Shown here in pieces: positions 36,973-47,102 of a stretch of DNA of 59,295 bases. Numbering within the stretch: position 1 is the first letter of the stretch; each line of letters opens with the position of its first letter. A model generated the notes under the pieces. The model ran no database searches and was not told where the DNA came from. It saw only the letters and a list, made by a program, of their open reading frames with translations. The position numbers were made by a program, and so were the translations under genes. Where the stretch lies: the NCBI GenBank assembly GCA_902768785.1, contig CACXMM010000014.1, positions 1-59,295 of the forward strand, read 5' to 3'. Source of the DNA: an uncultured Prevotellaceae bacterium (GTDB lineage: Bacteria > Bacteroidota > Bacteroidia > Bacteroidales > Bacteroidaceae).

Positions 36973-38319
36973 ATGAACCTTGATTTATTAACGGCTGTCT
37001 CTCCGATAGACGGCCGGTACAGAAGTAAGACAGAACCGTTGGCAGGATATTTCTCCGAGTATGCACTCATTCGTTACCGTGTACGAGTGGAGATAGAATA
37101 TTTCATTACCCTATGTGAACTGCCCCTTCCCCAATTGCAGAATTTCAACCCAGCACTTTTTGGGCGTTTGCGCTCCATTTATCAGGAGTTTAGCGAGGAG
37201 GATGCCCAGCGTGTGAAGGATATCGAGAAGATAACCAACCATGATGTGAAGGCAGTGGAATATTTCATCAAAGAACAGTTCGATGCGATAGGCGGACTGG
37301 AATCATATAAGGAGTTTATCCATTTCGGACTGACCTCTCAGGATATCAATAACACCAGCGTCCCCCTATCCATTAAGGAGGCGCTCGACGATGTATATCT
37401 CCCTCAGGTGGAAGAGCTGATTGCTCAGCTGCGCGACTATGCCGAACAATGGAAGGATGTGCCGATGTTGGCTAAGACACATGGTCAGCCCGCTTCTCCT
37501 ACACGTCTGGGAAAGGAGATTCAGGTGTTCGTCTATCGCCTGGAGCAGCAGCTTACCGCTTTGAGACAGGTGCCTGTGACGGCTAAGTTCGGTGGGGCAA
37601 CGGGTAACTTCAACGCTCATCACGTGGCTTATCCTGACTATAACTGGCGTGATTTTGGCAATCGCTTCGTCAGTGAGAAGCTGGGCTTGCAGCGCGAACA
37701 GTTCACCACACAGATCAGCAATTACGATCAGCTTGGAGCCTTGCTCGATGCAATTCGCCGTATCAATACCATCATTATCGACCTCGATCGTGACTTCTGG
37801 ATGTATATCTCTATGGAGTATTTCAAACAGAAGATCAAGGCAGGTGAAGTGGGAAGCAGTGCGATGCCTCATAAGGTGAATCCGATTGATTTCGAGAACT
37901 CTGAAGGTAATCTTGGGATAGCCAACGCTATCCTGCAGTTCTTGGCACAGAAGCTTCCGGTGAGCCGTTTGCAGCGTGATCTCACCGACTCTACCGTCCT
38001 TCGTAACGTGGGTGTTCCTTTAGGCCACGGCATCATCGCCCTGCAAAGTACGTTGAAAGGCTTGCGGAAGTTGATTCTCAACGAGGAGAAACTTGCAGAG
38101 GATTTGAACAACACCTGGGCTGTTGTGGCGGAGGCCATTCAGACCATCCTTCGACGTGAGGCTTATCCAAATCCCTACGAGGCCCTGAAGGCATTGACAC
38201 GAACAAACAAGCACATGACGGAGGAGACGATTCATGAATTCATCCAGACACTGGATGTCAGCGATCGTGTGAAGGCAGAGTTGATGGCCATCACTCCCGC
38301 TAATTACACAGGAATTTAA
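36973..38319 (+). CDS. purB: Adenylosuccinate lyase
   Basis: A 448-residue enzyme that cleaves SAICAR and adenylosuccinate in purine synthesis. The fumarase-superfamily signature GSSAMPHKVNP is present, with the catalytic His regions TKTHGQPASPT and FGLTSQDINNTSVP. The start is the ATG at 36973 (MNLDLLTAVSPIDGRY); the codon before it, GTG at 36970, is less likely. It has its own promoter, separate from the other purine gene guaB 10 kb upstream. Confidence 0.96.
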   Translation: MNLDLLTAVSPIDGRYRSKTEPLAGYFSEYALIRYRVRVEIEYFITLCELPLPQLQNFNPALFGRLRSIYQEFSEEDAQRVKDIEKITNHDVKAVEYFIKEQFDAIGGLESYKEFIHFGLTSQDINNTSVPLSIKEALDDVYLPQVEELIAQLRDYAEQWKDVPMLAKTHGQPASPTRLGKEIQVFVYRLEQQLTALRQVPVTAKFGGATGNFNAHHVAYPDYNWRDFGNRFVSEKLGLQREQFTTQISNYDQLGALLDAIRRINTIIIDLDRDFWMYISMEYFKQKIKAGEVGSSAMPHKVNPIDFENSEGNLGIANAILQFLAQKLPVSRLQRDLTDSTVLRNVGVPLGHGIIALQSTLKGLRKLILNEEKLAEDLNNTWAVVAEAIQTILRREAYPNPYEALKALTRTNKHMTEETIHEFIQTLDVSDRVKAELMAITPANYTGI

Positions 38320-38385
38320 TACCAGCCTAAGCGATTAGGCATATAGTAGTTTTATGTTTTATTATTTTATTTAAGTTTTTAGATT

Positions 38386-39816
38386 ATGTCAGAAGAATTA
38401 GAAAACAAAACAGAAGGAATGTCTGCTGAACAGAACCAGCAAGAAGGCAGCCGTGAGGGTTACCGTCCAACTACTGGCTATTCCAACTATCGAACACCGG
38501 GACGCAGTCCGCGTCCGCGTATCCACACAACGCGTCCTTTTAACGCTAACAGGGGTAACAACGAAGAAGATGGAGGATTCCGCCCAGAAGGATTTGGAGC
38601 CGGCTTGCAGTCGGAGAGCGCACCACAGCGTTCTTATCGTCCACGTAACAATTACAACCAGGGAGGTGGTTATCAGCCTCGCCAGGGTGGTTATAACCAA
38701 CGTCCGCAACAGGGCTATCGTCCCCGTCCTAACTACAACAACGAGGGCGAGGGTGGTTATCAGCAGCCTCGTCAGGGTGGCTACGGCCAACGTCCACAAC
38801 AGGGCTATCGTCCCCGTCCTAACTACAACAACGAAGGTGAGGGTGGCTATCAGCCTCGTCAGCAAGGTGGCTATCAGCCCCGTCAGGGTGGCTACGGTCA
38901 GCAGCGCGGTGGCTACAACCAGCGTGGTGGCTATGGTCAGCAGCGCGGTGGCTACAACCAGCGTGGCGGCTACGGTCAGCAGCGCGGTGGCTACAACCAG
39001 CGTGGTGGCTATGGTCAGCAGCGCGGCGGTTATGATCCCAATGCAAAATATAGCTTGAAGAAACGTATCGAATATAAAGAGGTAAACATCGATCCGAACG
39101 AGCCGATTCGTCTAAATAAGTTCCTTGCCAATGCTGGCATTTGCAGCCGTCGTGAGGCAGATGAGTTCATCTTGGCTGGTTCAGTGACTGTCAACGGACA
39201 GGTTGTTACAGAATTGGGCACAAAGGTCCTGCGTACGGATGAGGTGGTTTTCCACGATGCTCCTGTCACACTGGAGAAGAAGGTGTATGTGCTTCTGAAC
39301 AAGCCGAAGGATTACGTGACAACGAGTGATGATCCGCAACAGAGAAAAACGGTGATGGATCTGGTGAAGAACGTTTGTCCTGAGCGCATCTATCCTGTAG
39401 GTCGTCTCGACCGCAACACCACGGGTGTCCTGCTGCTCACAAACGATGGTGACTTAGCTTCCAAACTCACCCATCCGAAGTTCTTGAAGAAGAAGGTATA
39501 TCATGTTTTCCTTGATAAACCTGTGGCTCCTCAGGATATGCAGCATATCAGCGAGGGTGTCGATCTGGAGGATGGTGAGGTGCATGCTGATGCCATCGAG
39601 TATTGCAATGATACCGATAAGAGTCAGGTGGGTATTGAGATCCACAGTGGTAAGAACCGTATCGTGCGCCGCATCTTCGAGAGTTTAGGCTATCGTGTGG
39701 TGAAGCTCGACCGTGTACAGTTTGCCGGACTTACCAAGAAGAACCTACGACGCGGTGACTGGCGCTTCCTCACAGAGAAAGAGGTTGACATGCTCCGTAT
39801 GGGTGCATTCGAATAA
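38386..39816 (+). CDS. rRNA pseudouridine synthase (RsuA/RluB family) with long low-complexity N-terminus
   Basis: A 476-residue protein in two parts. Residues 1-220 are disordered and made of Gly, Tyr, Gln, Arg and Asn, with a 13-residue repeat (GQQRGGYNQRGGY) in three to four copies, encoded by nearly identical 39-bp DNA repeats at 38897-39035. From about 235 an S4 RNA-binding domain (IRLNKFLANAGICSRREADEFI) is followed by the catalytic domain: PVGRLDRNTTGVLLLTNDG contains the active-site Asp. It modifies 23S or 16S rRNA. Gly/Arg-rich tails of this type occur in other Bacteroidota members, but this length and regularity are unusual. Confidence 0.93.
   Translation: MSEELENKTEGMSAEQNQQEGSREGYRPTTGYSNYRTPGRSPRPRIHTTRPFNANRGNNEEDGGFRPEGFGAGLQSESAPQRSYRPRNNYNQGGGYQPRQGGYNQRPQQGYRPRPNYNNEGEGGYQQPRQGGYGQRPQQGYRPRPNYNNEGEGGYQPRQQGGYQPRQGGYGQQRGGYNQRGGYGQQRGGYNQRGGYGQQRGGYNQRGGYGQQRGGYDPNAKYSLKKRIEYKEVNIDPNEPIRLNKFLANAGICSRREADEFILAGSVTVNGQVVTELGTKVLRTDEVVFHDAPVTLEKKVYVLLNKPKDYVTTSDDPQQRKTVMDLVKNVCPERIYPVGRLDRNTTGVLLLTNDGDLASKLTHPKFLKKKVYHVFLDKPVAPQDMQHISEGVDLEDGEVHADAIEYCNDTDKSQVGIEIHSGKNRIVRRIFESLGYRVVKLDRVQFAGLTKKNLRRGDWRFLTEKEVDMLRMGAFE
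38897..39035 (+). repeat. 39-bp tandem coding repeat
   Basis: Near-identical 39-bp units inside the pseudouridine synthase gene encode GYGQQRGGYNQRG. Unit length is a multiple of 3, so copy-number change would keep the frame. Confidence 0.85.
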
Positions 39817-39833
39817 TCCAATCTTCATGTGAT

Positions 39834-39863
39834 GATGTGCCAAACAATGTTTGGCACATCTTT
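39834..39863 (+). terminator. Terminator between pseudouridine synthase gene and asnS
   Basis: A 12-13 bp perfect stem (GATGTGCCAAACA / TGTTTGGCACATC) with a minimal loop and a short T-run. It excludes the TTG start at 39851 for asnS. Confidence 0.8.
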
Positions 39864-39886
39864 ACACCTTATTATATATTATATAT

Positions 39887-41368
39887 ATGAAAAGAACAAA
39901 AGTCATCGATGCTCTGAAAAGCACCGATTATGGAAAGGAGATCACGGTGATGGGATGGGTGCGTACGCACCGCAGCAGCAAAGCTGTTGACTTCATCGCG
40001 CTGAACGATGGCTCTACAATCAAGAATATACAGGTGGTAGTGGATCCTGCCACGGTGCAGTTTGTGACCTCCGATTTGTCTGCGACGGCAGAGTCTTTAC
40101 AGACAAGTGAGGCGTTGAAAGCCATCACCACAGGGTCGTGCCTTTCTGTAACGGGTACGTTGGTGGAGAGTCCTGCACAGGGACAGGCTTCAGAGATACA
40201 GGGTGCCCGTATCGAGATCTACGGTCTTTGTGGTAACGATTATCCGATGCAGAAGAAAGGCCAGAGTTTTGAGTATATGCGCCAGCATGCTCACTTGCGT
40301 CTGCGCACCAATACCTTCGGAGCTGTGATGCGCATCCGTCACAACATGGCCATGGCTATCCATACCTATTTCCATGAGCATGGATTCTGTTACTTCCATA
40401 CCCCGCTGATTACAGCCAGCGACTGCGAGGGTGCGGGTAATATGTTCCAGGTAACGACCAAGAACCTCTATGACCTGCAGAAGGATGAGAACGGGAAGAT
40501 CATCTATGATGATGACTTCTTCGGACAGCAGACTTCCTTGACAGTATCCGGACAGTTGGAGGGTGAGCTGGGCGCTACGGCATTAGGGGCCATCTATACC
40601 TTTGGTCCTACATTCCGTGCAGAGAACTCCAACACCCCCCGTCACCTTGCTGAGTTCTGGATGGTGGAACCAGAAGTGGCCTTCCTTGATCAGGAGGAAT
40701 TGATGGACCTGGAAGAGGACTTCATCAAATACTGTGTGCGCTGGGCACTGGATAACTGCAAGGATGATCTGGAGTTCCTCAACAAGATGATCGATAAGTC
40801 GTTGATTGCCCGTTTGGAGGGTGTCCTTACAGACAGCTTTATCCGTCTGCCTTATACCAAGGGTATTGAGATCTTGCAGGAAGCCATCAAGAATGGCAAG
40901 AAATTCGAGTTCCCATGCAACTGGGGTGATGACCTCGCTTCTGAGCATGAGAGATATCTCGTGGAGGAACACTTCAAGAAGCCTGTCATCATGACCGACT
41001 ATCCTTCGAGCATCAAGGCGTTCTATATGAAGCAGAACCAGGCTCAGGGCGAAGGGTCTGTAGGCTATAAGGGATGTGTGGCTCCAGGTCCAACGATGCA
41101 GGGAACTGATGTCCTCTTCCCGCAGATCGGTGAGATCATCGGTGGTTCTGTCCGTGAGGAGAACTACGACAAGCTGATGGGCGAGATCAGTAGCCGAGGA
41201 ATGGAAACAGATAAACTGTGGTGGTATCTCGATACTCGTAAGTACGGAACATGCCCACATGGTGGTTTCGGTCTGGGCTTTGAGCGTCTGATCCTCTTTG
41301 TCACAGGTATGCAGAACATCCGTGATGTCATCCCGTTCCCGAGAACCCCGAAGAATGCAGAGTTCTAA
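39887..41368 (+). CDS. asnS: Asparagine--tRNA ligase
   Basis: A 493-residue class IIb synthetase that charges tRNA-Asn. The N-terminal OB-fold anticodon domain has [22 protein letters not shown], motif 2 [21 protein letters not shown], and motif 3 [12 protein letters not shown]. The start is the ATG at 39887 ([11 protein letters not shown]); the longer frame from 39851 begins inside a terminator hairpin. The upstream 60 bp is an AT stretch (ACACCTTATTATATAT) that recurs at 42669. Confidence 0.96.
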   Translation: MKRTKVIDALKSTDYGKEITVMGWVRTHRSSKAVDFIALNDGSTIKNIQVVVDPATVQFVTSDLSATAESLQTSEALKAITTGSCLSVTGTLVESPAQGQASEIQGARIEIYGLCGNDYPMQKKGQSFEYMRQHAHLRLRTNTFGAVMRIRHNMAMAIHTYFHEHGFCYFHTPLITASDCEGAGNMFQVTTKNLYDLQKDENGKIIYDDDFFGQQTSLTVSGQLEGELGATALGAIYTFGPTFRAENSNTPRHLAEFWMVEPEVAFLDQEELMDLEEDFIKYCVRWALDNCKDDLEFLNKMIDKSLIARLEGVLTDSFIRLPYTKGIEILQEAIKNGKKFEFPCNWGDDLASEHERYLVEEHFKKPVIMTDYPSSIKAFYMKQNQAQGEGSVGYKGCVAPGPTMQGTDVLFPQIGEIIGGSVREENYDKLMGEISSRGMETDKLWWYLDTRKYGTCPHGGFGLGFERLILFVTGMQNIRDVIPFPRTPKNAEF

Positions 41369-41400
41369 CTCCAAACATTGATTTCTACGTGAGATTAAGC

Positions 41401-41429
41401 AAAAGCTCCTCAATAGAGGGGCTTTTTTT
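41401..41429 (+). terminator. Intrinsic terminator after asnS
   Basis: AAAAGCTCCTC / GAGGGGCTTTT stem with one G-U pair, loop AATA, and seven Ts. Confidence 0.92.
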
Positions 41430-41492
41430 ATAAAAATATACCATTTTGGAACGATTTCTTCCAAAAAAGTTTCTTGTTTCCGTTTCTTTTCA

Positions 41493-41500
41493 TATCTTTG
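41493..41500 (+). promoter_or_regulatory. -7 box (TATCTTTG) of secreted protein gene at 41539
   Basis: TATCTTTG 38 bp before the start; TTTC/CTTG in the -33 area is only a partial match. Confidence 0.5.
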
Positions 41501-41538
41501 CACCGATTTTATGAGTGAAAGCTAAAATAGAATAGTAT

Positions 41539-42663
41539 ATGGTAAAGAAATCCATTTATATGATTGTTACACTGCTGACGTTTGTCGTTAGTAGTGCATT
41601 TGCACAATTAGATACAGATAAGTATAAGTACTATCGGGTGCAGAATTCGAAGTCACTGCGTTATGTTTCTGTGAGAGACGGCATCGGATCTATTGATAAG
41701 AATAAGTTTACGGCTGACTTCAAGGCGATTGATGTCATCAGTGGTGCTGAGAATGTGATCAGCGATCCTGGGTCGATTATCGGTATCGTTGACGAGGGTG
41801 CTGGCTACTATGGGTTGGAAGCACAAGGCACCAGCGTCTCTGAAATTGTTTCTGGTGTAAGTATCATTATCGTCGATAATGGAGACGGCACTTATCTCGT
41901 TTGTGGAACGGCAAAAGGCAGTAAGGGTGGCATCTCAGGATCTGGAAACGCTTACTTGCTGGATCCAGGTTCTGGAGAAGATCTCTCTTTTATTGTCTCT
42001 ACTTCTGTTGGTGCCAGGTCCAAGGGTACAGGCAACTGGAAAGTTTACCCGGTTGACAGTAGTGATGACAGCAACTATTTCGGCTTGAATATGAATCTGT
42101 ATGCTGAGGGAAAGTATTATACTACCTTATATACATCGTTCGCCTACACCTTGTCTCCTGATATGACTGCTTATGCTATCTCTGAGGTCGCTGATGGAAA
42201 GGTAACCCTGCAGGATTTGGGCTCTTACGTTCCCGAAGAGACTCCCGTCATCTTGGAGAGTTCTTTCTCCAGTGCTTCGGCAAACCGCCTTCAGCCAGTA
42301 GAGGGTGGTGGCAGTGTTCCTGGGAATTTGTTGAGCGGTGTCTATTTCAATCATAACAGGGGAGGCATCCATACGGTACGCACTGCTTTCGACAAGAATT
42401 CCATGAGAGTGCTGAAAGTTGTGGATGGAGAAATCACGTTATCCGATGAAGGTGACGAATACCTCCCGGCAAACTCCGCTTACCTCAGTGTGCCTGCAGG
42501 AACACCTTCTGTGCTGAAGTTCGGTGTGAAGACCGCTATCAAGGAGATTCAGTCCGATCAGGGCAAGACGGGCAGGATCTATGACTTGCAAGGTCGTCAG
42601 GTCAGGAACCCGCAGCAAAAGGGTATCTATATCATAGATGGTAAGAAGGTGGTAGGGAAGTAA
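41539..42663 (+). CDS. Secreted protein with type IX-like C-terminal tail
   Basis: A 374-residue protein of unknown function. Signal peptide MVKKSIYMIVTLLTFVVSSAFAQ is clear. The body (about 30-330) appears to be beta-rich, with no known catalytic motif. The end, GRIYDLQGRQVRNPQQKG followed by IYIIDGKKVVGK, matches the short tail found on many Prevotella secreted proteins and is thought to be a type IX secretion or surface-anchoring signal. It is monocistronic between a terminator and an AT-rich spacer. Confidence 0.8.
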   Translation: MVKKSIYMIVTLLTFVVSSAFAQLDTDKYKYYRVQNSKSLRYVSVRDGIGSIDKNKFTADFKAIDVISGAENVISDPGSIIGIVDEGAGYYGLEAQGTSVSEIVSGVSIIIVDNGDGTYLVCGTAKGSKGGISGSGNAYLLDPGSGEDLSFIVSTSVGARSKGTGNWKVYPVDSSDDSNYFGLNMNLYAEGKYYTTLYTSFAYTLSPDMTAYAISEVADGKVTLQDLGSYVPEETPVILESSFSSASANRLQPVEGGGSVPGNLLSGVYFNHNRGGIHTVRTAFDKNSMRVLKVVDGEITLSDEGDEYLPANSAYLSVPAGTPSVLKFGVKTAIKEIQSDQGKTGRIYDLQGRQVRNPQQKGIYIIDGKKVVGK

Positions 42664-42909
42664 TCCCTACACCTTATTATATATATAATATAACGCGCTG
42701 TAGCGCACAAAACAGACATTTGCCTATGGAGAAGGAGGAGTAAGTAAGAAATGAGAAATCGAGATGCGTGCATCGCGCTTTGAGGATGTGTGCAACCAGT
42801 CAGTATGCATGGAATCGCCCTATTTAAGGAAGATTTCCGATTATATTGGGGATGGAAAGCGATATAAATGTTAAATTTTGTTCCTTTTATGAAAAAAGAT
42901 TGGGATTTG
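42664..42909. other. AT-rich spacer before giant lipoprotein gene
   Basis: Starts with TACACCTTATTATATAT, shared with the asnS leader (39863 on), then a TATTATATATATAATA palindrome and a small stem GCGC-TGTA-GCGC (42695-42706). No coding frame is convincing; a minus-strand frame at 42627-42968 lacks family features. Confidence 0.55.
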
Positions 42910-42941
42910 TTTGCGCAACATAATAAATAAGCGTATATTTG
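42910..42941 (+). promoter_or_regulatory. Promoter of the giant lipoprotein gene
   Basis: TTTG at 42910-42913, exactly 20 bp, TATATTTG at 42934-42941: consensus, as expected for a highly expressed gene. Confidence 0.85.
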
Positions 42942-42955
42942 CACAAAATTATTGG

Positions 42956-42976
42956 CATCTCTCCACAAGAGAGGTG
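42956..42976 (+). promoter_or_regulatory. 5'-leader hairpin of giant lipoprotein mRNA
   Basis: CATCTCTC / GAGAGGTG, 8-bp stem with one U-G pair and loop CACAA, about 10 nt after the expected transcription start. The remaining 60 nt before the ATG are AU-rich and unstructured. Confidence 0.55.
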
Positions 42977-43038
42977 TAAATCATTGAGAGAATTTAAGCA
43001 TAAAGTATATATTTAGTTTAATTTAATTTTTTAGTCTA

Positions 43039-46000
43039 ATGAAAAAGAAAATTTTTAGTACGTTGCTCTTAGTGGCCTTCGCACTGGCTTCTACGAGCAT
43101 GTTCGTTTCTTGTAAGGACTATGACGACGACATCAACAAGAATGCCGCCGACATTACCAAATTAAGAAGCGAACTCGAACAACGCTTGGCTGACTGCAAG
43201 TCTCGTTGCGATGCTGAGCACGCTAAGTTCTTGACTGAGCATCAGAGCTTGGCAGGCTATGCAAAACTGTCAGACATTCCTACTGACTATGTTTCGCTGT
43301 CTGCTCTTCAGGCCGAGCTTGCTAACTACGTAAAGGCTGATGCCATCCAGGGAGCTCTTGACTATGTTAAGACTCTTCAGGACAAGGGCCTCACAGCTGA
43401 GGGTCTTGCTAATCTGGGAACTAAGGTTGCTGCTATCGACGAGGCTCTTCTGAAGCTTCTGGGCAACCCCGAGATTGACAAAGCTGCTGCTGCTGCTGAG
43501 AACTTGAAGAATCAGATCGACGCTCTGAACCTTTATAAGGAAGCTCTCCAGAAGGAGAATATTGATCCTGACAAGCTGGTTGAGTTGCTGAAGAAGGTTG
43601 ACGGTATTAGCACAGAGATCCAGAAGTATCCTGCTGATGACCTGACCAAAGAAGAGGTCGCTACCTTGAAGACGTTGATCGGGAAGGCTGACGAATTGAT
43701 TAACAAAGAAGCTGGTGCTAACATCAATATCATTCAGTTCATGATTGATAAGACTTTGGCATCTATCGTGCTGAAGCCGGATACATATGTGGCTGGTTTG
43801 GCTACTATCGAGGTTCCCGCACTGTATTATCAGCCGGTAATCGAGGTAAAGGATGACAACTGTAAGGAAGAGGCTTACTACTATATTGATAAGAATGGTA
43901 AGTCACTCTATCAGAAAGGTAAGACCAACTGGCGCTTCGACGATGGTGAGAACGCTCCTGTAGCTACTGCTCCTGCTTTGAAGTGGGATCCCGCTACTAT
44001 GAGTGGTTACGATTACACTGGTGAGCCTGTTGAGGGTACTATGCTGCCGCTCTATCGCGACTTCGTTTCTAAGTACACAGCTCTGAAGACTGCTAAGATC
44101 GTTCCTGCTGCTGTTGCTACTTATCACGTGAACCCGACAACCGTGAAGTTGGATAGCTACACATTGAGCTTCTATACCAATACTGCTACCGTGACTGATC
44201 AGATCGAGTCTCGTAACACTGGTTACAAGAAGAGCATGGCTGACAACTTCGCTGCTCCTGTGAAGAAGGATGGTAAAGACTACACTGTAAAGGATGGTAC
44301 TCTTGAGGTTCCCTTCAAGTTGGCTAACTGGGAGAACTATGTAGAGGATCTGGTTTACTATGCTGACGGTATCGCTATCAACAAGGGTACAAAATCTGAG
44401 ATTGGTGCCATTAGAGACTCTGTGAACTTCATTGCTCTGCAGATGACAAAGGGTGACACTGCTACTATCACTTCTGACTATGCAGCTGTTGTTCCCGCTC
44501 TCCTGCACATCAACGCTCTCGCTGATAACAAGCCTGAGAATAAGGTGCTGAAGTGCTCTGCTCCTGATGAGAACTGGCCAACAAAGGGTAATGACAACGC
44601 TGGTCACATGTACAAGTATGCAAAGCAGGCTATTGATGCTGACTTCACACACTCTATTCCTTACAACAAGACTCTCGACATTCTGCCGTTCGTGGAGACA
44701 CACTTTACCTACATTGGCACACAGGCTCGTTGGATCGACTACGACCAGAAGATGGATGCTGCTACATTCAAGAAGCTGGGTCTTCGCTATGAGTTCTCTG
44801 TAGTTGACTATGAGGATGGTAACCACGCTACTGGTGAGTCTCGTCACATCACAATTGATGCAGATCCTTATAAGAATCCGAGTGCTGACTTTGGTTATGA
44901 CAAGGTTATTCTGACTCCGCGTTCTGTTGCTTACGATAAGGAAGGCAAGAGCTACTCTACCATTAAGGATAAGGTTGCTACACGCGAGGCTATCGACCGT
45001 GAGCCGCTGATCAAGGTTGAGATAAAGGATGAGGCTGATCAGGTGCTCGAAGTTGGTTACATCAAAATATTGATTACTGATAACTACGAGGCTCTCCAGA
45101 AGGAGATTCCTATCGAGGATGACTATGTAATGAACTGCACCTTCAAGGGTGGTATCAAGTGGTCACAGGTTGAGGAGTCTATCCTTGCTGAACTTGCTGG
45201 TGGCGAAGGCTATACCAAGAAGCAGTTCGAGGATGAGTATGAGATTGACCTGAAGGATGCTACATTTGCTCAGCGCTTCAAGAAGGATAAGGATGGTAAG
45301 TTTGTGATTGATACAGATCCTCTGGGAGATGTTGACTACACGAAGGTTACTATTGACGACCCGGAGGATAAGCAGACCAATGTGATTAACTGGGATCTCG
45401 GTAAGGATTATGCTCGCATCGTGAAGGGTATCACAGGTAAGGACAATGTTGAAGATGCACGTCAGGCACTGTTGGATAACGGTGGTGATGGTATCGCTCC
45501 TAACCAGCTGGAAACAACTGTTCGCTTCGTGAAGAAGGGCGTTGATGCTAAGTACAAGGATATGACCGCTATCTATGTAACGATTACAATCGCTGCTCCT
45601 CAGGTACACTTCGCTTATGGTGAGGTTACTAAGAAAGACCTCTCTCACTGGTATGCTCTGAACAGCTACAAGCATGGTTCTGACGCTGCTGATGTGAAGT
45701 ATCCGACTCGCGCTATCGACATCCTCGAGAACGTTCCGACACCTGCTGAGAACAACAAGGTGAACCTGGAGAATGATCTCACTGGTGGTACACGTACAAA
45801 TGAGTTCGAGCGTCCTCTCTACGAGAACTTCTTGAATGGTATCGTGAACATTGAGATGGGTAAGACTAAGGTTAAGTGGAATGGTAAAGAGCAGGAGCGT
45901 GGTAAGTTCTTTGACAAGTATAAGTACCTTGATGCTGCTGGTAAGAACATCAATGTTGACTTTGAGTTCACTCTGCCTGTTAAGGATAGAAATGCCGAGT

Positions 46001-47016
46001 TCAGCCACGTGAAGGGTGCTTGGACAGTTAAGGGTATCTCTGGACGTACATATACTCTGACTCTTGGTCCTAACTCTAAGGATGAGCCCAATAAGGGTAT
46101 CTGGGATGACTGCACACCGAAGACTCTGATTGCTGAGATCATTACTCAGAAGGATGGTGACGGTAACGACGCTCCGTACATCCGTCTGCTCGACAATGAC
46201 TGCGCTAACGACATTCTGAACTATGCTGGTCGTTACGATCAGGATGGCACAGACCTCGCTAAGGAGGGTACATCTGATCCGTTCTATCTCCAGAACCCGG
46301 ATGGTGACGCTGACAAGCGTATGACCTTCACTGCTTACTTGAAGATTGTGACTGAGGATGAGTGCTACGACCTCCTCCTGAAGGATCAGTACTTCAATGC
46401 TAAGTTCCTCCGTCCGATCAATGTATGGGGCAAGAAGGGTGCTTGGATCGATGCTAAGAACGATGTTCAGTACATCTATCCTGTTGACCTGCTTACTGCT
46501 AAGGATTGGCGTGACTACACTCTGACTCTGAACATGGACAAGAACTTCGAGGATGGTCAGATCGGTTGGGATTACTACAATATCTTCGCTATCTCAGTGA
46601 ACTATGATGAGATCTACACCGACCACGCAGCTGAGAAGTCTGTACGTGATGCTATTGAGGGTGAGTTGACCGAAACAGCTAAGCTGTCTAAGGTATTTGG
46701 TCAGTACAAGGCTCAGATGAACAAGGCTAGCGAGATTCCTGCTCTGAAGAAGCAGTATCTGAATGTTGCAGCTTTGGCTCAGTATCCATTCGAGTTCAAC
46801 AAGAAGACCTACCAGACTGCTCCGCAGACTCGTATTGAGTACACCAACAATGGTGGTAATGTTCAGCAGTTCCACCTCTTCGTACCGGTTTACATCCAGT
46901 ATGCTTGGGGTCACGAGCTTGATCACTTCAAGGGTGAGCCTAACACCTTCAAGGTTTGGACAGTTGTAACTGTTGGCAAGACCGAGGGTACAGGTGCTTC
47001 AGCTAAGAAGAACTAA
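43039..47016 (+). CDS. Giant surface lipoprotein of unknown function
   Basis: A 1325-residue exported lipoprotein. A type II signal peptide ends in the lipobox FVSC; the mature end CKDYDDDINKN is acidic, as in Bacteroidota surface lipoproteins (lipoprotein export signal). Residues 30-240 look like a helical coiled-coil stalk (ITKLRSELEQRLADCK, AAAAAENLKNQIDAL); the remainder appears to be beta-rich domains without catalytic motifs. Codon choice is strongly restricted (GCT, GGT, AAG, GAC, CTG), and the promoter is near perfect, so it should be very abundant. An S-layer-like, adhesin or scaffold role is inferred. The next two genes (lipoprotein, OmpA) follow closely. Confidence 0.85.
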   Translation: MKKKIFSTLLLVAFALASTSMFVSCKDYDDDINKNAADITKLRSELEQRLADCKSRCDAEHAKFLTEHQSLAGYAKLSDIPTDYVSLSALQAELANYVKADAIQGALDYVKTLQDKGLTAEGLANLGTKVAAIDEALLKLLGNPEIDKAAAAAENLKNQIDALNLYKEALQKENIDPDKLVELLKKVDGISTEIQKYPADDLTKEEVATLKTLIGKADELINKEAGANINIIQFMIDKTLASIVLKPDTYVAGLATIEVPALYYQPVIEVKDDNCKEEAYYYIDKNGKSLYQKGKTNWRFDDGENAPVATAPALKWDPATMSGYDYTGEPVEGTMLPLYRDFVSKYTALKTAKIVPAAVATYHVNPTTVKLDSYTLSFYTNTATVTDQIESRNTGYKKSMADNFAAPVKKDGKDYTVKDGTLEVPFKLANWENYVEDLVYYADGIAINKGTKSEIGAIRDSVNFIALQMTKGDTATITSDYAAVVPALLHINALADNKPENKVLKCSAPDENWPTKGNDNAGHMYKYAKQAIDADFTHSIPYNKTLDILPFVETHFTYIGTQARWIDYDQKMDAATFKKLGLRYEFSVVDYEDGNHATGESRHITIDADPYKNPSADFGYDKVILTPRSVAYDKEGKSYSTIKDKVATREAIDREPLIKVEIKDEADQVLEVGYIKILITDNYEALQKEIPIEDDYVMNCTFKGGIKWSQVEESILAELAGGEGYTKKQFEDEYEIDLKDATFAQRFKKDKDGKFVIDTDPLGDVDYTKVTIDDPEDKQTNVINWDLGKDYARIVKGITGKDNVEDARQALLDNGGDGIAPNQLETTVRFVKKGVDAKYKDMTAIYVTITIAAPQVHFAYGEVTKKDLSHWYALNSYKHGSDAADVKYPTRAIDILENVPTPAENNKVNLENDLTGGTRTNEFERPLYENFLNGIVNIEMGKTKVKWNGKEQERGKFFDKYKYLDAAGKNINVDFEFTLPVKDRNAEFSHVKGAWTVKGISGRTYTLTLGPNSKDEPNKGIWDDCTPKTLIAEIITQKDGDGNDAPYIRLLDNDCANDILNYAGRYDQDGTDLAKEGTSDPFYLQNPDGDADKRMTFTAYLKIVTEDECYDLLLKDQYFNAKFLRPINVWGKKGAWIDAKNDVQYIYPVDLLTAKDWRDYTLTLNMDKNFEDGQIGWDYYNIFAISVNYDEIYTDHAAEKSVRDAIEGELTETAKLSKVFGQYKAQMNKASEIPALKKQYLNVAALAQYPFEFNKKTYQTAPQTRIEYTNNGGNVQQFHLFVPVYIQYAWGHELDHFKGEPNTFKVWTVVTVGKTEGTGASAKKN

Positions 47017-47051
47017 TCATCAATAGATAGTACATCTATTAGATACATTCG

Positions 47052-47081
47052 AAGGGGTGTCACTCGTTGGCACCCCTTTTT
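47052..47081 (+). terminator. Terminator between giant lipoprotein and next gene
   Basis: AAGGGGTG / CACCCCTT stem extended by T-G, C-G and A-T pairs, small loop, TTTTT. The next ATG (47103) is only 22 bp further on and has no promoter of its own, so partial read-through is implied. Confidence 0.85.
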
Positions 47082-47102
47082 AAAAACCAAGTAAATTGAT
47101 AA

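Noticed and set aside
42627-42968. Minus-strand 113-codon gene before the giant lipoprotein
   Set aside because: It overlaps the end of the secreted protein gene and the promoter, and its peptide has no family features.
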